Origin: Klebsormidium nitens
Taxonomy: Eukaryota > Streptophyta > Klebsormidiophyceae > Klebsormidiales > Klebsormidiaceae
Assembly (NCBI GenBank): GCA_000708835.1
Contig: DF237117.1
Location: 1-64,000 of the forward strand
DNA length: 64,000 nucleotides
Direction: 5' to 3'
The translations under genes and the position numbers were made by a program. Of this stretch, positions 12,516 through 25,400 are shown in pieces. Under the pieces are notes generated by a model. That model saw only the letters and a list, made by a program, of their open reading frames with translations, did no database searches and was not told the origin of the DNA. How positions within the stretch are numbered: position 1 is the stretch's first letter; every line of letters starts with the position of its first letter.

Positions 12516-12646
12516 GGATCATGGATGATGTGTGTATGCCGTATGAGTGACCTGGAATGACGTATCATTTTCATTTTCGCCGTTAGCCTGAGCGCCTCAG
12601 TCTGTCCACCGACATGATATCGCATCGACATAAGACCGCATGACAG
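12516..12646 (+). repeat. 131-bp direct repeat, copy 2
   Basis: Identical to 36-166 over its whole length. It begins two bases after the N gap; the sequence to its right is unrelated to that after copy 1. Confidence 0.9.
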
Positions 12647-13322
12647 TCCGGCATTGATCGTAGTGGTGATATATACGGGGAATACGTCGAGAGGACGCGC
12701 GATCTTGGACATGATAGTATACCAGATCGACGCATACTGCGCGCGAGTTATGCGATATATCGTTTGTTAGTGCGACGGTGGCCTTAATTCAAAATTGCAC
12801 ATGCATGCGACCGTCCTCCCGGGGATATGCATCAGCCCGCGGCAGCACCGTAAGTGCGGGCGGCCGCAACCAAATTTTGGCACAATACAAGCATGCAATC
12901 ATTTAAATTCACAACATATGTACAATCCATACTACTTGGAGGTCGCATACGAGTCCAACGCGCCGACGTATTCTGCATGGCATGTTCACAGACATAGACT
13001 GGATATGTGTGTGCAATGCCATTTGCAGGCCAGCTTCAATCATTGGTGCAAACGCCGTCTTACTAGAGAAGCGACTTCCTTCCCCAAGCGAGCGCTAGCT
13101 AGAAAGTGTACCTGATTTAGGCCTACTAGTCAACGCTTGCTTATGGTGTGTTCAAAAGGCTGCCACTATTGCAGTGCATTCATGTTCTTCCTACGTAACG
13201 AGACAGCCAGCATTTTCAGCTTTTTCTTCAGCATGTCAGCGTCACTATCGCGCCTGGATTCTCACACGCCTAACCTCCATGCCCCCCCCTATTGCACAAC
13301 TAATCTACAACCTTGCAGAATG

Positions 13323-16300
13323 TCAAGCCTGCACCGCGACCTCCCCTCCTTCCTCCTCCTTTTCCCTCTTCGCCTCGGGGGCCGGAGACACAACCCTAAC
13401 ATCCACAGACTTTTGCAATTCGACCCCGCACCCCCCCGTGCGGTGAGCCGCTCCCCCCTCCTCAACGCGCGCCCGCTTGGCCGCGCTCGAAACCCCCCCG
13501 TCTTCCTGCGCCCCGTTCTGTCCCCCCTCCCTGAGATCGTTCCCGTCCGCTTGGGGCTCCGCCCCCTCGCTCGCGCCCTCCTCGTCACTGCTGTCCCCAA
13601 TCCCCCCTCCTAGAAGGCTGGAAAGGGTGGCGCCATTCCCGGGGGGAGCGCCCGAGATGCGGGGGCTTCCCGTCGAGCCTCGGATGTCTTGAAGCGATCG
13701 GAGGGCGGCCACGGTGCTGCGGTAGATGGAGTCAACGTCCTCGTCCCGTGGGAACGAGAGGGGGTCCGGCGCAACGGCCGTGCGCGGCTTGCCCGTCTCT
13801 GCAAAAGCGTGGGAGCCATCATTAGTTTCTGACTCCTCCTTCTCGAAATGTACAAATCTGGATCTGTTGACGAATTCACATCTGTTGACGATCTCACGAC
13901 TTGCTTGCTAATGTCTGAATGATCGAAGAGTTTTTTGAGAGCTCCGTGCAGCTTATGGTGCAAGCAGCGTGCGGTACATCATCCGCGATGAGACTCACGG
14001 TCTTGCAGCTCGAAAAACTCCGTCTGAGGTGGCTCGCAAGTGATCGACTGTTACGTGAGACGACTCTAAGCGCACCAGATTTCCCGTCCTCCCAATGGGG
14101 TAACAGACTCCTCCACTTTCGAATCGAGTTCTGGCAACGAAACCGTAAGCGCTGGCAGAATGTGTACTGCAGATGCAGACTTGTGCGACCTAGTGACAGC
14201 ACCGTTCCATGACGTGAAAGCTGAGAGCGTGGCCAGGTAACCACTCATCCAATGGGGTTCCAGCGGGCAGTCTCAAAACTACGGGAGAGCTTGTCCCAAG
14301 TCATAGATGCGAGAGCAAGCTGTGCTGGGTCGGCAAATGAGGAGAACGAAGTTTGGGGTGACCCTGTTTTCTTGGTAGAGCATCAAGAGAACAGGGCATC
14401 ACCCGAAGAAGCGTCAGAATAGCGTCCAGAAGAAGTGTTCGTATGCGAAGCAGAGGCAGCGTCCGGAAGCGGCCAAAGGCAGCGGACGCCCGAAAACGGC
14501 TCACCTTTGGCAGGGGCGAAGACGAACTGCAGCTTCTCCTCGCAGTCGCGCACGAGCTTGGAGAGGAGCTCCGTGGTGTAAAACGGCTGCAGCAAAGGGG
14601 ACAACAGGGTCAGAGGTCTAAGCCGTTTGACCAAATAGCAATGAAAAGAGCACTTTAATAGGGCGCATCTGTATCGGACGAGCTTGGAGAGAGCTCTGAG
14701 GTGTAAGCCGGCTGCAGCAGACAAGGCGACACGATCAGGAGTCTCAGCCGACTAGCAGTAAAGCATTTCGTGGTGCTCTTTGTTGAGGCGCTCTCTCAGA
14801 TTCCTCTTCAATCTCAACTATACTAGCTTGGGATATCTATTCTTCCAACATGAAAAGAGCCTTAAGGTCTAAAATGGTTCCAGTGGACTAGACGACACAA
14901 TCAGAGGTGTAAGGCAACTGTGGTGCCAGCTACTTCTGCTTTACAACTCTCCCTTCAGAATAGTAACGTCGACCTTTTCCGTTTGTATGTTACTTCAGTG
15001 AAATTAGCGTCACTTCCTGCAAAACAGAGGAGCGCAGCGCGCACCTGTCGAAGGACGTTGTTGATGTAGGGCATCCGCAGGAGCATGCCGGTGCGCTTGT
15101 CGTGCTTCTTGAGAATTTTGACCAGGCCCGTGTAGTTGAGCGAGCTGTAATTCTCCAACAGCACCTGCGCATATCAAGAAGGAAAATTTGAGTATTATGA
15201 CCCATCTTTCCACTATTTGCTTCCAGTAGACAACTTTCGACTCCACAAGTGACCTGCAAACCCAAAGCGCAAGCAGGGAGAAGAGGAGACATGGTGATCA
15301 AATCTTCCGCGGGGATGATGCTGGATCATGACTTTTGGATTATGAGCACCTACAATCTACAAGCAGCACCAGCTAGTAACACCAGCTTTAGAATTTCCTG
15401 TCCCCAACCTTTCTACGCATTTCGTGTCTTCTCGAAAGTACAAGAAGCAGATGCACGAGCACTTGCCAAACAAACAACAAATGACCAGCACTGACCACAC
15501 GCAAACAGGAGCGCACTCGACAGAGTAAGTTGACACTCCGACGCAAATAAAAGAGACAGCTCACCATCTCGCCATGGAACGCCACGATGGCTTTGCGGAT
15601 TGCGTTTACGTCAGAGGCACACGCGGGGCACGTACTGAGATCCTCTCTGTTGCACGTCATGCGCTGCGCAAGAAGAGACCAAAGGTTGAGAGAAAAACTG
15701 AGAAGTCGCCGGCCATCACTACCGCACCAATTGTCCGGCTGGGCAGATTGCTGCCCAATATACGCTTTCGTAAGCTCTAGAATTTGGGCAGCTTCATTCA
15801 CCTATTTATTTTGTTCTTTCACGGGGCAGAATGATCTGCAAAAAGATGGGTATAGGATGATCTGCAAATATGGGTATAGGATTCATTCTGCATTCAGAGA
15901 TTTGGGCAAGTCAACGATTAAATAACTGATGCCCAGACGGCCACTTGGTATGGTACGTTTGCTGTAAAGCCTTGTTGACAACGCTGTGCAACCAAGATTA
16001 TCTCAGTACCAAAATCTCAAAGACCCAGTTTTGAATGTGTGTGCCGAGCAGCTCCAATCGCTATTGCAAAGCAACAGACCATGGAACAGATTAGCCTGGG
16101 CTTAGTTATACAAGACGGGGCTCGCTTATGGGTCCATTACTCTCACTGCCCAACATAGAGCGCGACTCTGAACCTGGATCTCGAACCGAAATTGCCAACA
16201 ATTGCCCTCACGGATTGGCTACCAGTAACTACGCCTGGGAACTTGGGCCCAAACCCTAACTCCAGACCTTGACCACCCACCAAGGCTGCATAAGGTCACA

Positions 16301-19300
16301 GTTTAATAAAAATAGAACCAAAACCCGGAGAGCCAAAACCTCGACCCTATTCTGACCCCTAGGCATTACGAAAACCAAAGTGCCAGTCACAAGCCATCGA
16401 ACCGCAACCCCAATGCTCACCAGCTTCTCGACGCGCTCCTTGAGATCCGACAGGCGGATGACAAACTCCTCTTCCTTCTCGATGAAGAAGTTGTTGAACT
16501 TCTCTAGTTCCACATTGAGCAACCGGATGAACTCCTCTTCCTCGGGCGTGAGGTGTCCCTGCTCCGAGCAAGTCGCACGTGTCAAGAGCGACAAACCACG
16601 CCGAGACATCAATGCTGGATTTCCGGCACAAGAGTATTCTTGTAGGCATAACCAGAAGACTTGAATGGATTGAACCTGGCTAGACCGTTGTGGTCAAGTC
16701 CCTCGCTTGACGGCTTAACATCTTGGCAGTTGTCTTCTGTGCTTGATACTAATGACAGGTGGCAATTGCGGGCCTTGCAAAAGCTCTAGTGAGATGTCTG
16801 TGCTTAGGCAGTTCACCTGCTCCAGGCGTTCTGCTTCCTCGGCTGTTATGCCCGGGGGGTGCGCCAGGTCGTGGCTGCTCGCACGCAGCTGCCGCTCAAT
16901 GGTCTCCACAACATGGTCTGCAGGAGGGAAAAAAGACAAGTTTAGGAAAGACAGCTAGAAAAGCATGCAACAGAGAGGTCTGGAGGGGACAGGAGAAACA
17001 GGAGTGAGAAAAAGAACCTGCAATACCGTGTCAAGTGTAAGGATGCTGCGGCGAAGGGAAACATAAGACATGGTCACCAGGAATTGGGCCCCAGTTGGCA
17101 GGGACCAAGAGAAAGACCATTCAGCAAGAAAGTTGGTGAGTCTGCTAATGTAGGGGCAATTGCAGGGACAAGGACTCAAGTTCGCAAGCAGGGAAGAGGT
17201 AAGACAAAGAGCTGGTGTGCCTGTGAGAAAGAGGAGTCTTAAACAGAAAGGTGGCACATTCCAAATGCTCCTTGCAGGGAGGAAGCAAGGGGATGCGAGT
17301 GCTCTTTGCAGCCATGAAGGAGGTAAAGGGTTTGATTAGCAGAGGAGAGCAGCGCAAGCTGGTTAGCAGATGGGAAAGAGAAGGATACTTCGTGGTGGTG
17401 GGAACAAAGTGGTCTTGAGAAGACACTTTTAAAACATATGCTCCAGAGCTGGCATGATTTACGCTTTGGCGGGGAGATTATGCTTCATCGGATTTCAATC
17501 GAACTCAGAGCGGCTCAAATTTTGGGCTGGCACCTCTAGCTGAATAACTTGGAGAAAGACTTGCTGACATCGAAGGACGAAACATGCTTTTAAGGAGAGC
17601 AGCATAAAAGTGGGCGGAAGAGCAGCTGCGGGAGCAGAACTGTGCAAGGGAGTGGCTCGACACAGACTTCAGACTCGACCTTCCTCTCATGATCATGCAC
17701 CTTGATGCAGTTGGTGCGAAACAAGAGTATTGGTATACATAAGGGACCGTTTGTTTGAAGCGAAGACTGGTTGCGAACAGTTTCTGAGCTTGTGGAGGAC
17801 CTGGCAAGAACCCTGAAATCCACCACAGGTGTCCTTCGCAATTCAATGAAAGAGAACGGGAAAAGAAGTAGAGAAACTCTTTCCGGCTCAAATAGAGAAG
17901 CTTTCTCAAACGCCTGGAACACATCAGAGATTTGCGGCCTGGCCCAGGCACCGACTGTCTACGTCACTTCTTGGAAAGAATAACGCGCTAACAGAATACG
18001 GCAATGCCAGCACTTTCAACGGACTCACGAGCGTAAGGCCACAAAATCCACAATAAGCAGAGGGCATAATGCTTTGTCTGGAGCAGAAGGCTGGGGCAAG
18101 ACAACTCTGAAAGGTCAACACATTGGAGTAAGGTCTTATTATGCATGTTGCGCAAGCAATCTTGGAAATGGCCCTATTTTTGTCCTGCATAACGAGCTTC
18201 AGGGCTCCCTTGACAGTCTTTAGAACCACACACAGCTGGCAAACCAATGCATACCACGTGAATGCCACATGATGACTGGGCAAATTAGCGGCTATAAGTC
18301 TTGGAAGGGTAAAGCAGCAATCGCAAAATTCACTCCAACTCGCAGTGCATCAGAAGTGCCCTCTGAGACTCGCAGTATCTGTCGAACAGGAGTGATGGAG
18401 AAACTCGATTGAAAGCGCCTACAGAGAGTAAGCTCTTTCAAGGTCATCAAAGCCGTGTGAAAAGTTGCAGAAAGGGTTTCGACAAGGGCCCAGATATGCA
18501 AACCAATGTTGATGCAAAGAATGAAGAGAAGCAACTTCTGGAATGTGGTTTGATTCATCTCTAGAGAAGTTGCAAAAAGAAGAGTTCAAAGAGATCCAAC
18601 ATTGGCGCCTCCCTAAATTTGGACGAATGATTGAAGGGTGCAATACGATGCAGATTCCCAGGCCATTTGCAAAACGATTATGCGCGAAACAGGCTTGTAT
18701 GCGGAGAAAAAGACTGGCGCCACAACGACTGCAACAGGGGGCACTCCCAGTCCTACAGCAATGATGCGTAAATGCCGTGCAACTGGCTGCAAAGACGAGT
18801 TCATTCTCGTCAAGAAAAAAAACACGCTTAAATGCCGGGGGGAGTGGCTGATACAAGTATTGTCCAAAGCAGAAAGCTGCTAATACAAGTATTGTCTATA
18901 GTACAACCTCTTGATAAACCTAGATGCAGGCAAGCCACCTGGTAGGGCAATAACAACCCAAAATGTCTGCGAGCTGGAGGGACATGTTGACAGACGTTTG
19001 CTAAACAGAACCTTGCCCCCAAGAGAACAAGGCGACTGTAGCCCTACAACTGTTGAGATGGGTAACGGGAGAGTTCCAGCTCTAGTAACGAAAGGTCTTA
19101 GTTCCAATGCTTCCATTCTATTCACATGGGGCAGTAAGGCTTATCAAGAGCATCGGGAAAGCTGCTCGAGGTTTGTTTGAAGACATCACTAACAAACCAG
19201 CTCAACGAGACAGAAGCTTAACAATTTTGTCGCATACCTGCTTCAGTTGGTGCGGCAGCAGCCGGCTCCCGGTGGTATGCAGCCCTTGTGAAACACTCAG

Positions 19301-19412
19301 GAGCAGCGATGCTCTTCAATCGCTTTTTCAGGTCCTTGTAATTTAAAAACTTGTCCTGCCAGTCAGGAAGGGTATCTTCTATTTGTGTCCGCAGCCTCTT
19401 ACCGAACTTCAT
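13323..19412 (-). CDS. SPX-domain protein (plant SPX1-4 type)
   Basis: Seven exons on the minus strand: 19412-19238, 16917-16817, 16558-16421, 15663-15565, 15164-15045, 14586-14505 and 13798-13323. All are GT-AG and give 396 residues. The N-terminus [20 protein letters not shown] and the later [11 protein letters not shown] (residues about 187-197) are hallmarks of the SPX domain. In this family the lysine cluster binds inositol pyrophosphates, which report cellular phosphate. Plant stand-alone SPX proteins then bind PHR-type MYB factors and block the phosphate-starvation response in the nucleus and cytosol; that role is inferred from the family. The SPX domain spans exons 1-6. Exon 7 adds a Gly/Ser/Glu-rich, probably disordered tail of about 157 residues, longer than in land-plant SPX1-4. 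Intron 1 is 2.3 kb. No EXS, RING or MFS domain follows, so this is not a PHO1, NLA or SPX-MFS protein. Confidence 0.92.
14554..14925 (-). repeat. decayed tandem copies of SPX exon 6 acceptor
   Basis: The first part of exon 6 with its acceptor and upstream intron (14554-14620) recurs about 126 bp away (14680-14750). A more diverged third copy of the intronic part lies near 14891-14920. The anchors GAGCTTGGAGAG and CTGCAGCA repeat at 126- and 125-bp spacing. The extra copies lie in intron 5 and carry changes that break the reading frame. Confidence 0.8.
15831..15882. repeat. 26-bp tandem dimer in SPX intron 3
   Basis: ATGATCTGCAAA followed by TGGGTATAGG occurs twice at a 26-bp spacing (starts 15831 and 15857). 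Confidence 0.75.
18851..18898. repeat. 32-bp tandem dimer in SPX intron 1
   Basis: ATACAAGTATTGTC occurs at 18851 and 18883, inside the long first intron of the SPX gene. The rest of that intron (16918-19237) shows nothing else I can support. Confidence 0.65.
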
Positions 19413-19500
19413 CGTGCTAGTTGCTGTGCCCCTTTTACCTCGAGCCCTATGACCTCTCAGATGCGCGCGTGATGACGTCTAGCCCTCTGGTTTGAATACT

Positions 19501-19508
19501 CTTATATA
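19501..19508 (-). promoter_or_regulatory. TATA box of the SPX gene
   Basis: TATATAAG on the minus strand, about 89 bp upstream of the SPX ATG at 19412. The spacing suits a TATA box with a short 5' UTR. Confidence 0.5.
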
Positions 19509-20111
19509 CACTACTGGGCAAAAACGGGTCTTCTAATACTTCCCCAAAGCTCAACTCTCTGATGCTTTGACAATTCAGGAAAGCATGCACGCGGCTTCTC
19601 AGGTTCCCCCGTGCTGCCTGGGTTGCAAACAACAAAAGAAGCTCGACTAGATAAGTCCTCAACTACTCTCGAGGAGAGCCGAGCAGCAGGCTAACCCTAC
19701 CCTGCGTATTGCAACTGTATGCCTATGGGCCTTTTGCTTCTGAAGACAAAATTGTGTGTCAAAAACCAAGCCAACCCATACAAGCTTATGCAATCATTGC
19801 TAAGAAATGCTTCTTCTCAAACACTCATTCGTACATGCATCAAAATTTCTCCCAGGATGCCGTATTCCCCTCACTTTCAATCCTAGAACGCTAGCTAGCC
19901 TTTCTGCATCATCAAGTTCCTTCTGCATGAAGAATCTCCGGCGGAGAGTTCCAAAGCCCCGATATTTGCCCTGGAAAAGATCCAAAGGGATCGCAAGTTC
20001 CTTCTCCTGGCCAGATTCCTGAATCCTGAATCAGGGGATTCAGCTCTCTCAACTCTCAGACTCTAGTCCTTCTTCTGCAGGCTGCCCAGAGATGGCACTG
20101 CTTTCTTGTAG

Positions 20112-21574
20112 GTACAGTACCTGCACTGTCAAAAGCGCCTCTGACACGAGCCCACAAAAGCTCACTGTGGAATGCAAGTTGCAACCCGTGTGGTGGTGTG
20201 ACGCTGTGCAGTGTGCGCGGTACAGACGAGTTAGATGGAATCCCGGGAAGCAGGAGGGAATCTGGGGACGACAGCGAACCTCCGGTACCCAGCTGCGTAC
20301 ACACAGCGGTACCGTACCGAGTTGACCGAGTACAGATATAGGTACCCCTGGATCGCTTTGCTTCATTGGCAGTCGGTACACAATCTTCCGATAGTGCACG
20401 GTCCATCCAATTCGTAGCGACAAGAAGCAATCGAACCAAAGCTGATGAAGAAGGGGCCTTGTCGCTGATTCACGGAATATGAAGGCATGGTTTGCCGGGC
20501 AGTTGGACGCCCGGTAGGGGATGTCACCATGTGCCAACCTGGTCTTGTCGAATTCTACATTCTGGTATGGACCTGACACATGATCCGGTACCAAATGACG
20601 TCAACTATGGGGGCCGTTTTCCAAGATGCTGCCAGGTGGCCTGACGCGACAAAGCGAGCTTACAGGTCAACCGTTACATGCCGTAAGACTTGGAAATTGG
20701 GTGGACCTTGTTTTTGTAGCAGGCACGTTAGTCGGGAAGCCGTTAACCCATTATAACTGACTCCTTAAGAGACCGTAACCTAGAAAGATTCCGGCGCCTC
20801 TTTTCATGCCGGGCTATGATTGCGTACGATCGTACCGCTTGTGAGTACCGAACGACTGGGTACGGTAGGTACATGAAAACTTGGTACCAGGGTTGCGGGT
20901 CCCGGGACCGATGCGGGTGTCATCACTAACAGTTTTGAACCGTACCCAGAGCTGAGAGTACCCAGACGGTAGGTACCTACAAGGTTCCGTTGTGCAGATT
21001 GGAATCAAGACTCCGGCAACTCCTAGCGACGTGTGACTTAAGATAGGCGCCCGGGAGACGGGTGGGTTAGGTAAGGTGATTAGGTTGAGCTGGGGTGCGG
21101 AGCGATTGATTATTTCGGTTGAAAATTTTAGTTTGTGTGCCCGGGTAAATCAAATGTTACGAGGTCACACGGCCGTTGAGTTGCCATACTGCTGAATGAC
21201 GGCTACCGGTACCTAGCTACGGTAGTAACGGTACGGTACCTACAGGCCAGTTATTTTGCACTACCGGTGCCGTATTAGGCTGAGTACCGGTACCTGTTAG
21301 ACGGTACCGTGCCTACGGCGTACCGTAGGTACGTCAGGAACCTGATATTAGGTTAGGTTAGGTTTCGCCACGAACACTTAAGTCACTGCACAGGGTTGAA
21401 CAGGCTTGAAGGCTAGCACTGTAGCAGCCGGGCCGGCTGCAGGGCCTAGGAATCCTAAATCTGTCGATTCAATCGGTAGACGGTGCAAAATGCCACTCTA
21501 AACCAGTGCTTGTGGAAGACAACCTGTGTGACAATTCTACTCGAAAGAACATAGGTACCGTACACACGGTACCT
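20112..21574. promoter_or_regulatory. dense GTAC / GGTACC cluster
   Basis: By eye there are about 31 GTAC tetramers in 1.46 kb, many as GGTACC, CCGTACC or GAGTACC. About six would be expected at even base composition. GTAC is the core bound by SBP-box (SPL/CRR1) factors, including the copper-response element of green algae. The region sits between two divergent genes and could regulate either. A decayed GTAC-rich satellite is the alternative, since spacing is irregular and some copies form longer near-palindromes. Confidence 0.45.
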
Positions 21575-22420
21575 GCGCCGGCAAAGGCAGCATGGGCTGT
21601 GCAGTGTGCAATGTGCATGCAGGCTGCCAAGCATGCTGCGTCACGCACCAGCCAGCTGCGCACGCACCCCAACTCGGACATCCGCTAGGAACTTGGAAGT
21701 TCCGAACTTCCGAAGACCCAACACTGGCAACAGCGAGTGGATCCTGGATTCTGGTAGGCTGTGGTCTTGCCATTCATGCCACTCGTGGAGTCGTGGTGGA
21801 ACGTTGAAAGTTGAAGCATTGGGCCCTGTCTCGCGGCAGGGATGTAGATTGAAAGCATGGGCCCTGACAATGCTTCTCGCAAAGTTATGGTACCATCCGC
21901 GTTAGTGGCAATGCAGGGTGTTCACAAGCGGAGAGAGTTGACGAAGGGCTTGGTGAAACTTTACGCGCCTCCATGAATCCAATTGAACAACTAGCGAAAT
22001 GTTTACGCAGTGGGGTAACTGTCTGACTCAGAGGAGGTGGTATTGTCTGGCCTTAACAAGTGTAGTCTGTAGATAGCGTGTAACTTGACTTTGTAACTAC
22101 AGCCCAAATTGGTGGCGACCTGGATACGAGGTCTGATCATTTTCTGGTGGTGGCAAAGCAGCGGAGCTGCGCCAAATTGAGGCGATGGCTCAGATTGAGG
22201 CAAAAAAAGTCAAATAGGCGCTTCTAGTCACATTTCCTATTCCACCTGGGACCTTCAGAACTAGAGTCAGAAATGGACTGCATTTCTGAAAGCAGCTGTC
22301 TTAGACCAATTAAAGAGCGCTAAGCGCAGCGCAGACGTCCTAGCTTGCTAACTGGAGTGCAGCTCACTGACGACCAAAATACTGATTCAAAATCCAGCAG
22401 GGAACAAGCGTGGGTTCAGA

Positions 22421-25400
22421 ATGCGCCATAAGGTCACGCACCACTTCTGGTTGCTGGATGGCGTTCGCATAGCTGCCTTCATTTGGACGGTGGCGCTTCA
22501 CACTGAAGCTATGTTGTTCCTGGCCGCCCCAGCCGACCAGGTTGAGGGGCATTACAACCGGAGCGCCAAAATGTTCTGGCACAGGTTGTTGTTTTGGCAG
22601 GTGAGGTATCGCAAGTGTACTTAGTTCCGTATTTGTTGGACGAAACAGGTGGTGGATGTATCCAACGAAAATATAAGCTTTCTGCATTGTGTTCGACGAC
22701 CAGTAAGTTGGTTCAATCTACCGCCTTGACAATCTATTAGGGTAGTTTTAAAGAGCTAGATTTAAGCGCAGGCGACCAACATGTGAAAGTGGAAGAGAGT
22801 CTGCTTGTACGATGTGTTTGAAGTGTTTTACTCTATGTGTCGGTCTTTAGTACCACCACCAATTGTCACTTTGAAATCTATGCTAATGCCAGAGTCGTAA
22901 ACCTTTGCCTGACCCGCTTTACCCTTCCAATCCTCAAGCCCCTTTCTTCCCTTAAAACGTTCCAGGAAAAAATAAAGTGCGTGAACACTTTCTGATGGCC
23001 ATTACACAACTTCAGCAGCCAAAGCAGGACCTGCGCTGATACGCATGTTTCCTACTTGAAAACCGGGTCAACTTTAACGGTCCCAGCCTCTGTACAATAT
23101 TCACCAACTTTTGATGGAGCGTTGGCAGCTCCCAGAAGCAACGACATCTATGTCTTTGGAGGTTGATACAAAAGTTCGGTTCTGCAGGGCCACTTTGCAC
23201 TGGACATCTTTATGCTCCTAAGCGGCTTCCTCTTCTCGGCTAGCTGTTCTCCTTCCGAAAAGGGCTCGCTCTGGATCGGCGTTTCATCCTGCCTCGTTCG
23301 ACGGCTCAGGCGCCTGGCACCGCTCTATTACCTGGTCCTTACAGTCCATCTGCTCACGCCAGCTCCAAGAAAGTGAGGCGCTCGCATTTATCCAATGATC
23401 TCTGCCTCGGTCCTCCAGTGCATATGATCCCGACCGCTGCCATCCAAAGCTTCTCTGGTTTTCTGATGAAGCTGTTCAACGGTCCAAGCAAATAGACGGC
23501 AAACTTGACCAGTCCAGTTTAGCTAAATTTTGTTAAGTGTCAAGCGTTCGTCAGCGACAGGCTTCATGCGTATAGCAACACCTTGGTCTTTCAAGCGGCT
23601 GCTACAGCAGCCAAGCCCTGTCAGTACGCGTGACAAAAGAACCAGTGTACTCGAATGACCGAGAATCGACAGAGAGGGAATTGGGAGATGCAAAGACAGC
23701 CTATGCTTATGGTCAGTCTGGTAGCAGTGGTCTTGGAAGGACGCCACTCAATATTGAATGGTCCAAGGCTTTCTTTAATTTCTTTGCAAACATACTTTTT
23801 AGTCTCGCTCTTACGTCGGGGCTCGACCTCCTATGTCTATTCAAAGGAGAGGGATTGTATTGCAGAAGTTGCTTTGCAATTCAGATTTTTGCGAAATTTT
23901 CAAGTGTCTGCTCCTTTAGTGGAAGCTCCTTGTCGTATTACCTTATTGGGTACAAAATCTTGGCGTCAAAGATCGAGCACTGGAAAGATCAATTAAAAAT
24001 GAAAGCTACTATACGCAGCTCACAAGAGGCTGTGTGCGCCACAGTGCAGGGAGAACGCATGGCGCGCTTTTCTTTTCCTGAGCAACACCGTGAGCGTCGA
24101 GCAGCAGTATCTCCCTCATACGTGGTCCGTCTCCTTAGACGTCCAGGTAAACCGAACCTTTCATGTCTTCTCCTTTTCTTTCTCGTGTTTTCTGTTTTCT
24201 TTCCTTCCTCTTCTCTTCTTCTTTTCCCTGACTGTCCCCGGTCTTGTCATTAACTTCTGCTCGGTTGCTGTGTTCACGCCTTCTGCATCCTTTGAGTTGT
24301 ACTTCGACCAGAGAGGCTGGGAAGTCGATCATGCCACTGTGACAGGTTGGCCCCACTTTATGTGAGGGCATGGGGATGTTTTGGGGTTACAAGCCGGTGA
24401 AGCAGTGCCAGGCTGGCCTGTTCATGTATCAAAACCTGACCACCTTGAAGTCGACGCTGACCTCCACGTTATATTTCCCCTTTGGTCTTTGATTGCAAAA
24501 TTTAGAGTCGAGGCAGGATCCTGGGGAGGATTCTGATTCGCTCCGTTATGTCGTTCTGGAACAAAGGCGTTCGGACACTGGGAAGTAGTCAGAGGCAAAC
24601 CCAGCCTCGGGCAAACTCTCTAACGTGCGGTCATAGGTGGTTCGATTTTTTACCAGATGGTAGGAGAGTAATCAACAAGCAATTAGGAGGCGAGCGTCTC
24701 TCGTAACGGCAGCAAACTCCCTGTGAAAAAGACGGTCCTAAGTGGGATCTGATGAAGTTTTAACCTTGCTGACCTTAAGTGAGTTCGGACAGGAAGCCTG
24801 TTTCAGCGACGGTCTTCAAACTCCTGTTGATTGATTGAAATTTTCGCTGACAGCCACTCCTATCATTTCAGCAGCACTCCGTACTTAGGCACTTCCTTTC
24901 GTCCCATCCACCATACCTTCCATGCGAAGACGTCCGTTTCTTCGAATCCGAAGGTGACGGTTGCCGAACAGAAAGCTGTGAGTTGCTCTTTGCAGGCCAC
25001 TATCGCTCTTTATCTGCTGCACCGATGGGCGGCTTCGACTCCCACACGCAGGAGTGGCGCCGAAACGGCGCCTGAATGCCGACGTGTCACTGCCAGATTG
25101 GCTTCTGCTGCAATCATCTTTACTCTGTACGGAGTGGGCATGTCCAGCTGGCTCGTGTACGGGGAACAGCGCTTCCGACTGCCTCTGAAGGTGATTTGTT
25201 TCGAGCTCTGGTTTAAGGACCGAGACGCGCAGTAAGAAAACCATTGCGTGGCCCTAGCCTGGCTGGTATCCTGTTCGTGACATTCTGTCGCTTCCAACAT
25301 GGTCTTATGGCGACACGCCTATAACGAGGCACTTCTAAGATGCACGTCGTTGTCTTCCGGAGACTTGTTGAATGTGTTGGGTTGGACGGATCCTGGACAG

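Larger units (their letters stand above)
11060..13322. other. intergenic with repeat-flanked assembly gap
   Basis: This is the 5' flank of the 1248-aa gene (minus) and the 3' flank of the SPX gene (minus). It contains the inverted 20-bp core (11987-12006), a 499-base N gap, and the second copy of the 131-bp repeat (12516-12646). A CATGCATG palindrome lies at 12800. ORFs crossing the Ns are artefacts. Confidence 0.6.
19413..22420. other. divergent intergenic region
   Basis: This 3-kb interval separates the SPX gene (minus) from the acyltransferase gene (plus), so it should hold both promoters. Its main feature is the GTAC cluster at 20112-21574. I looked for the PHR-type site GNATATNC near the SPX start and found none. 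Confidence 0.6.

Noticed and set aside
36-12646. Repeat offset of exactly 12480 bp, a multiple of 60
   Set aside because: It hinted at a text-wrapping artefact, but the N count sets this distance, so a one-in-sixty coincidence is enough.
12002-12712. Long ORFs reading through the first N gap
   Set aside because: Their length comes from Ns, not sequence.
16918-19237. Possible nested gene in the long SPX intron 1
   Set aside because: Only short ORFs without recognisable features or coherent splice sites on either strand.
23630-24253. 207-codon ORF within the acyltransferase gene
   Set aside because: It is out of frame with the family motifs at 24045-24146 and ends in a low-complexity pyrimidine tract.
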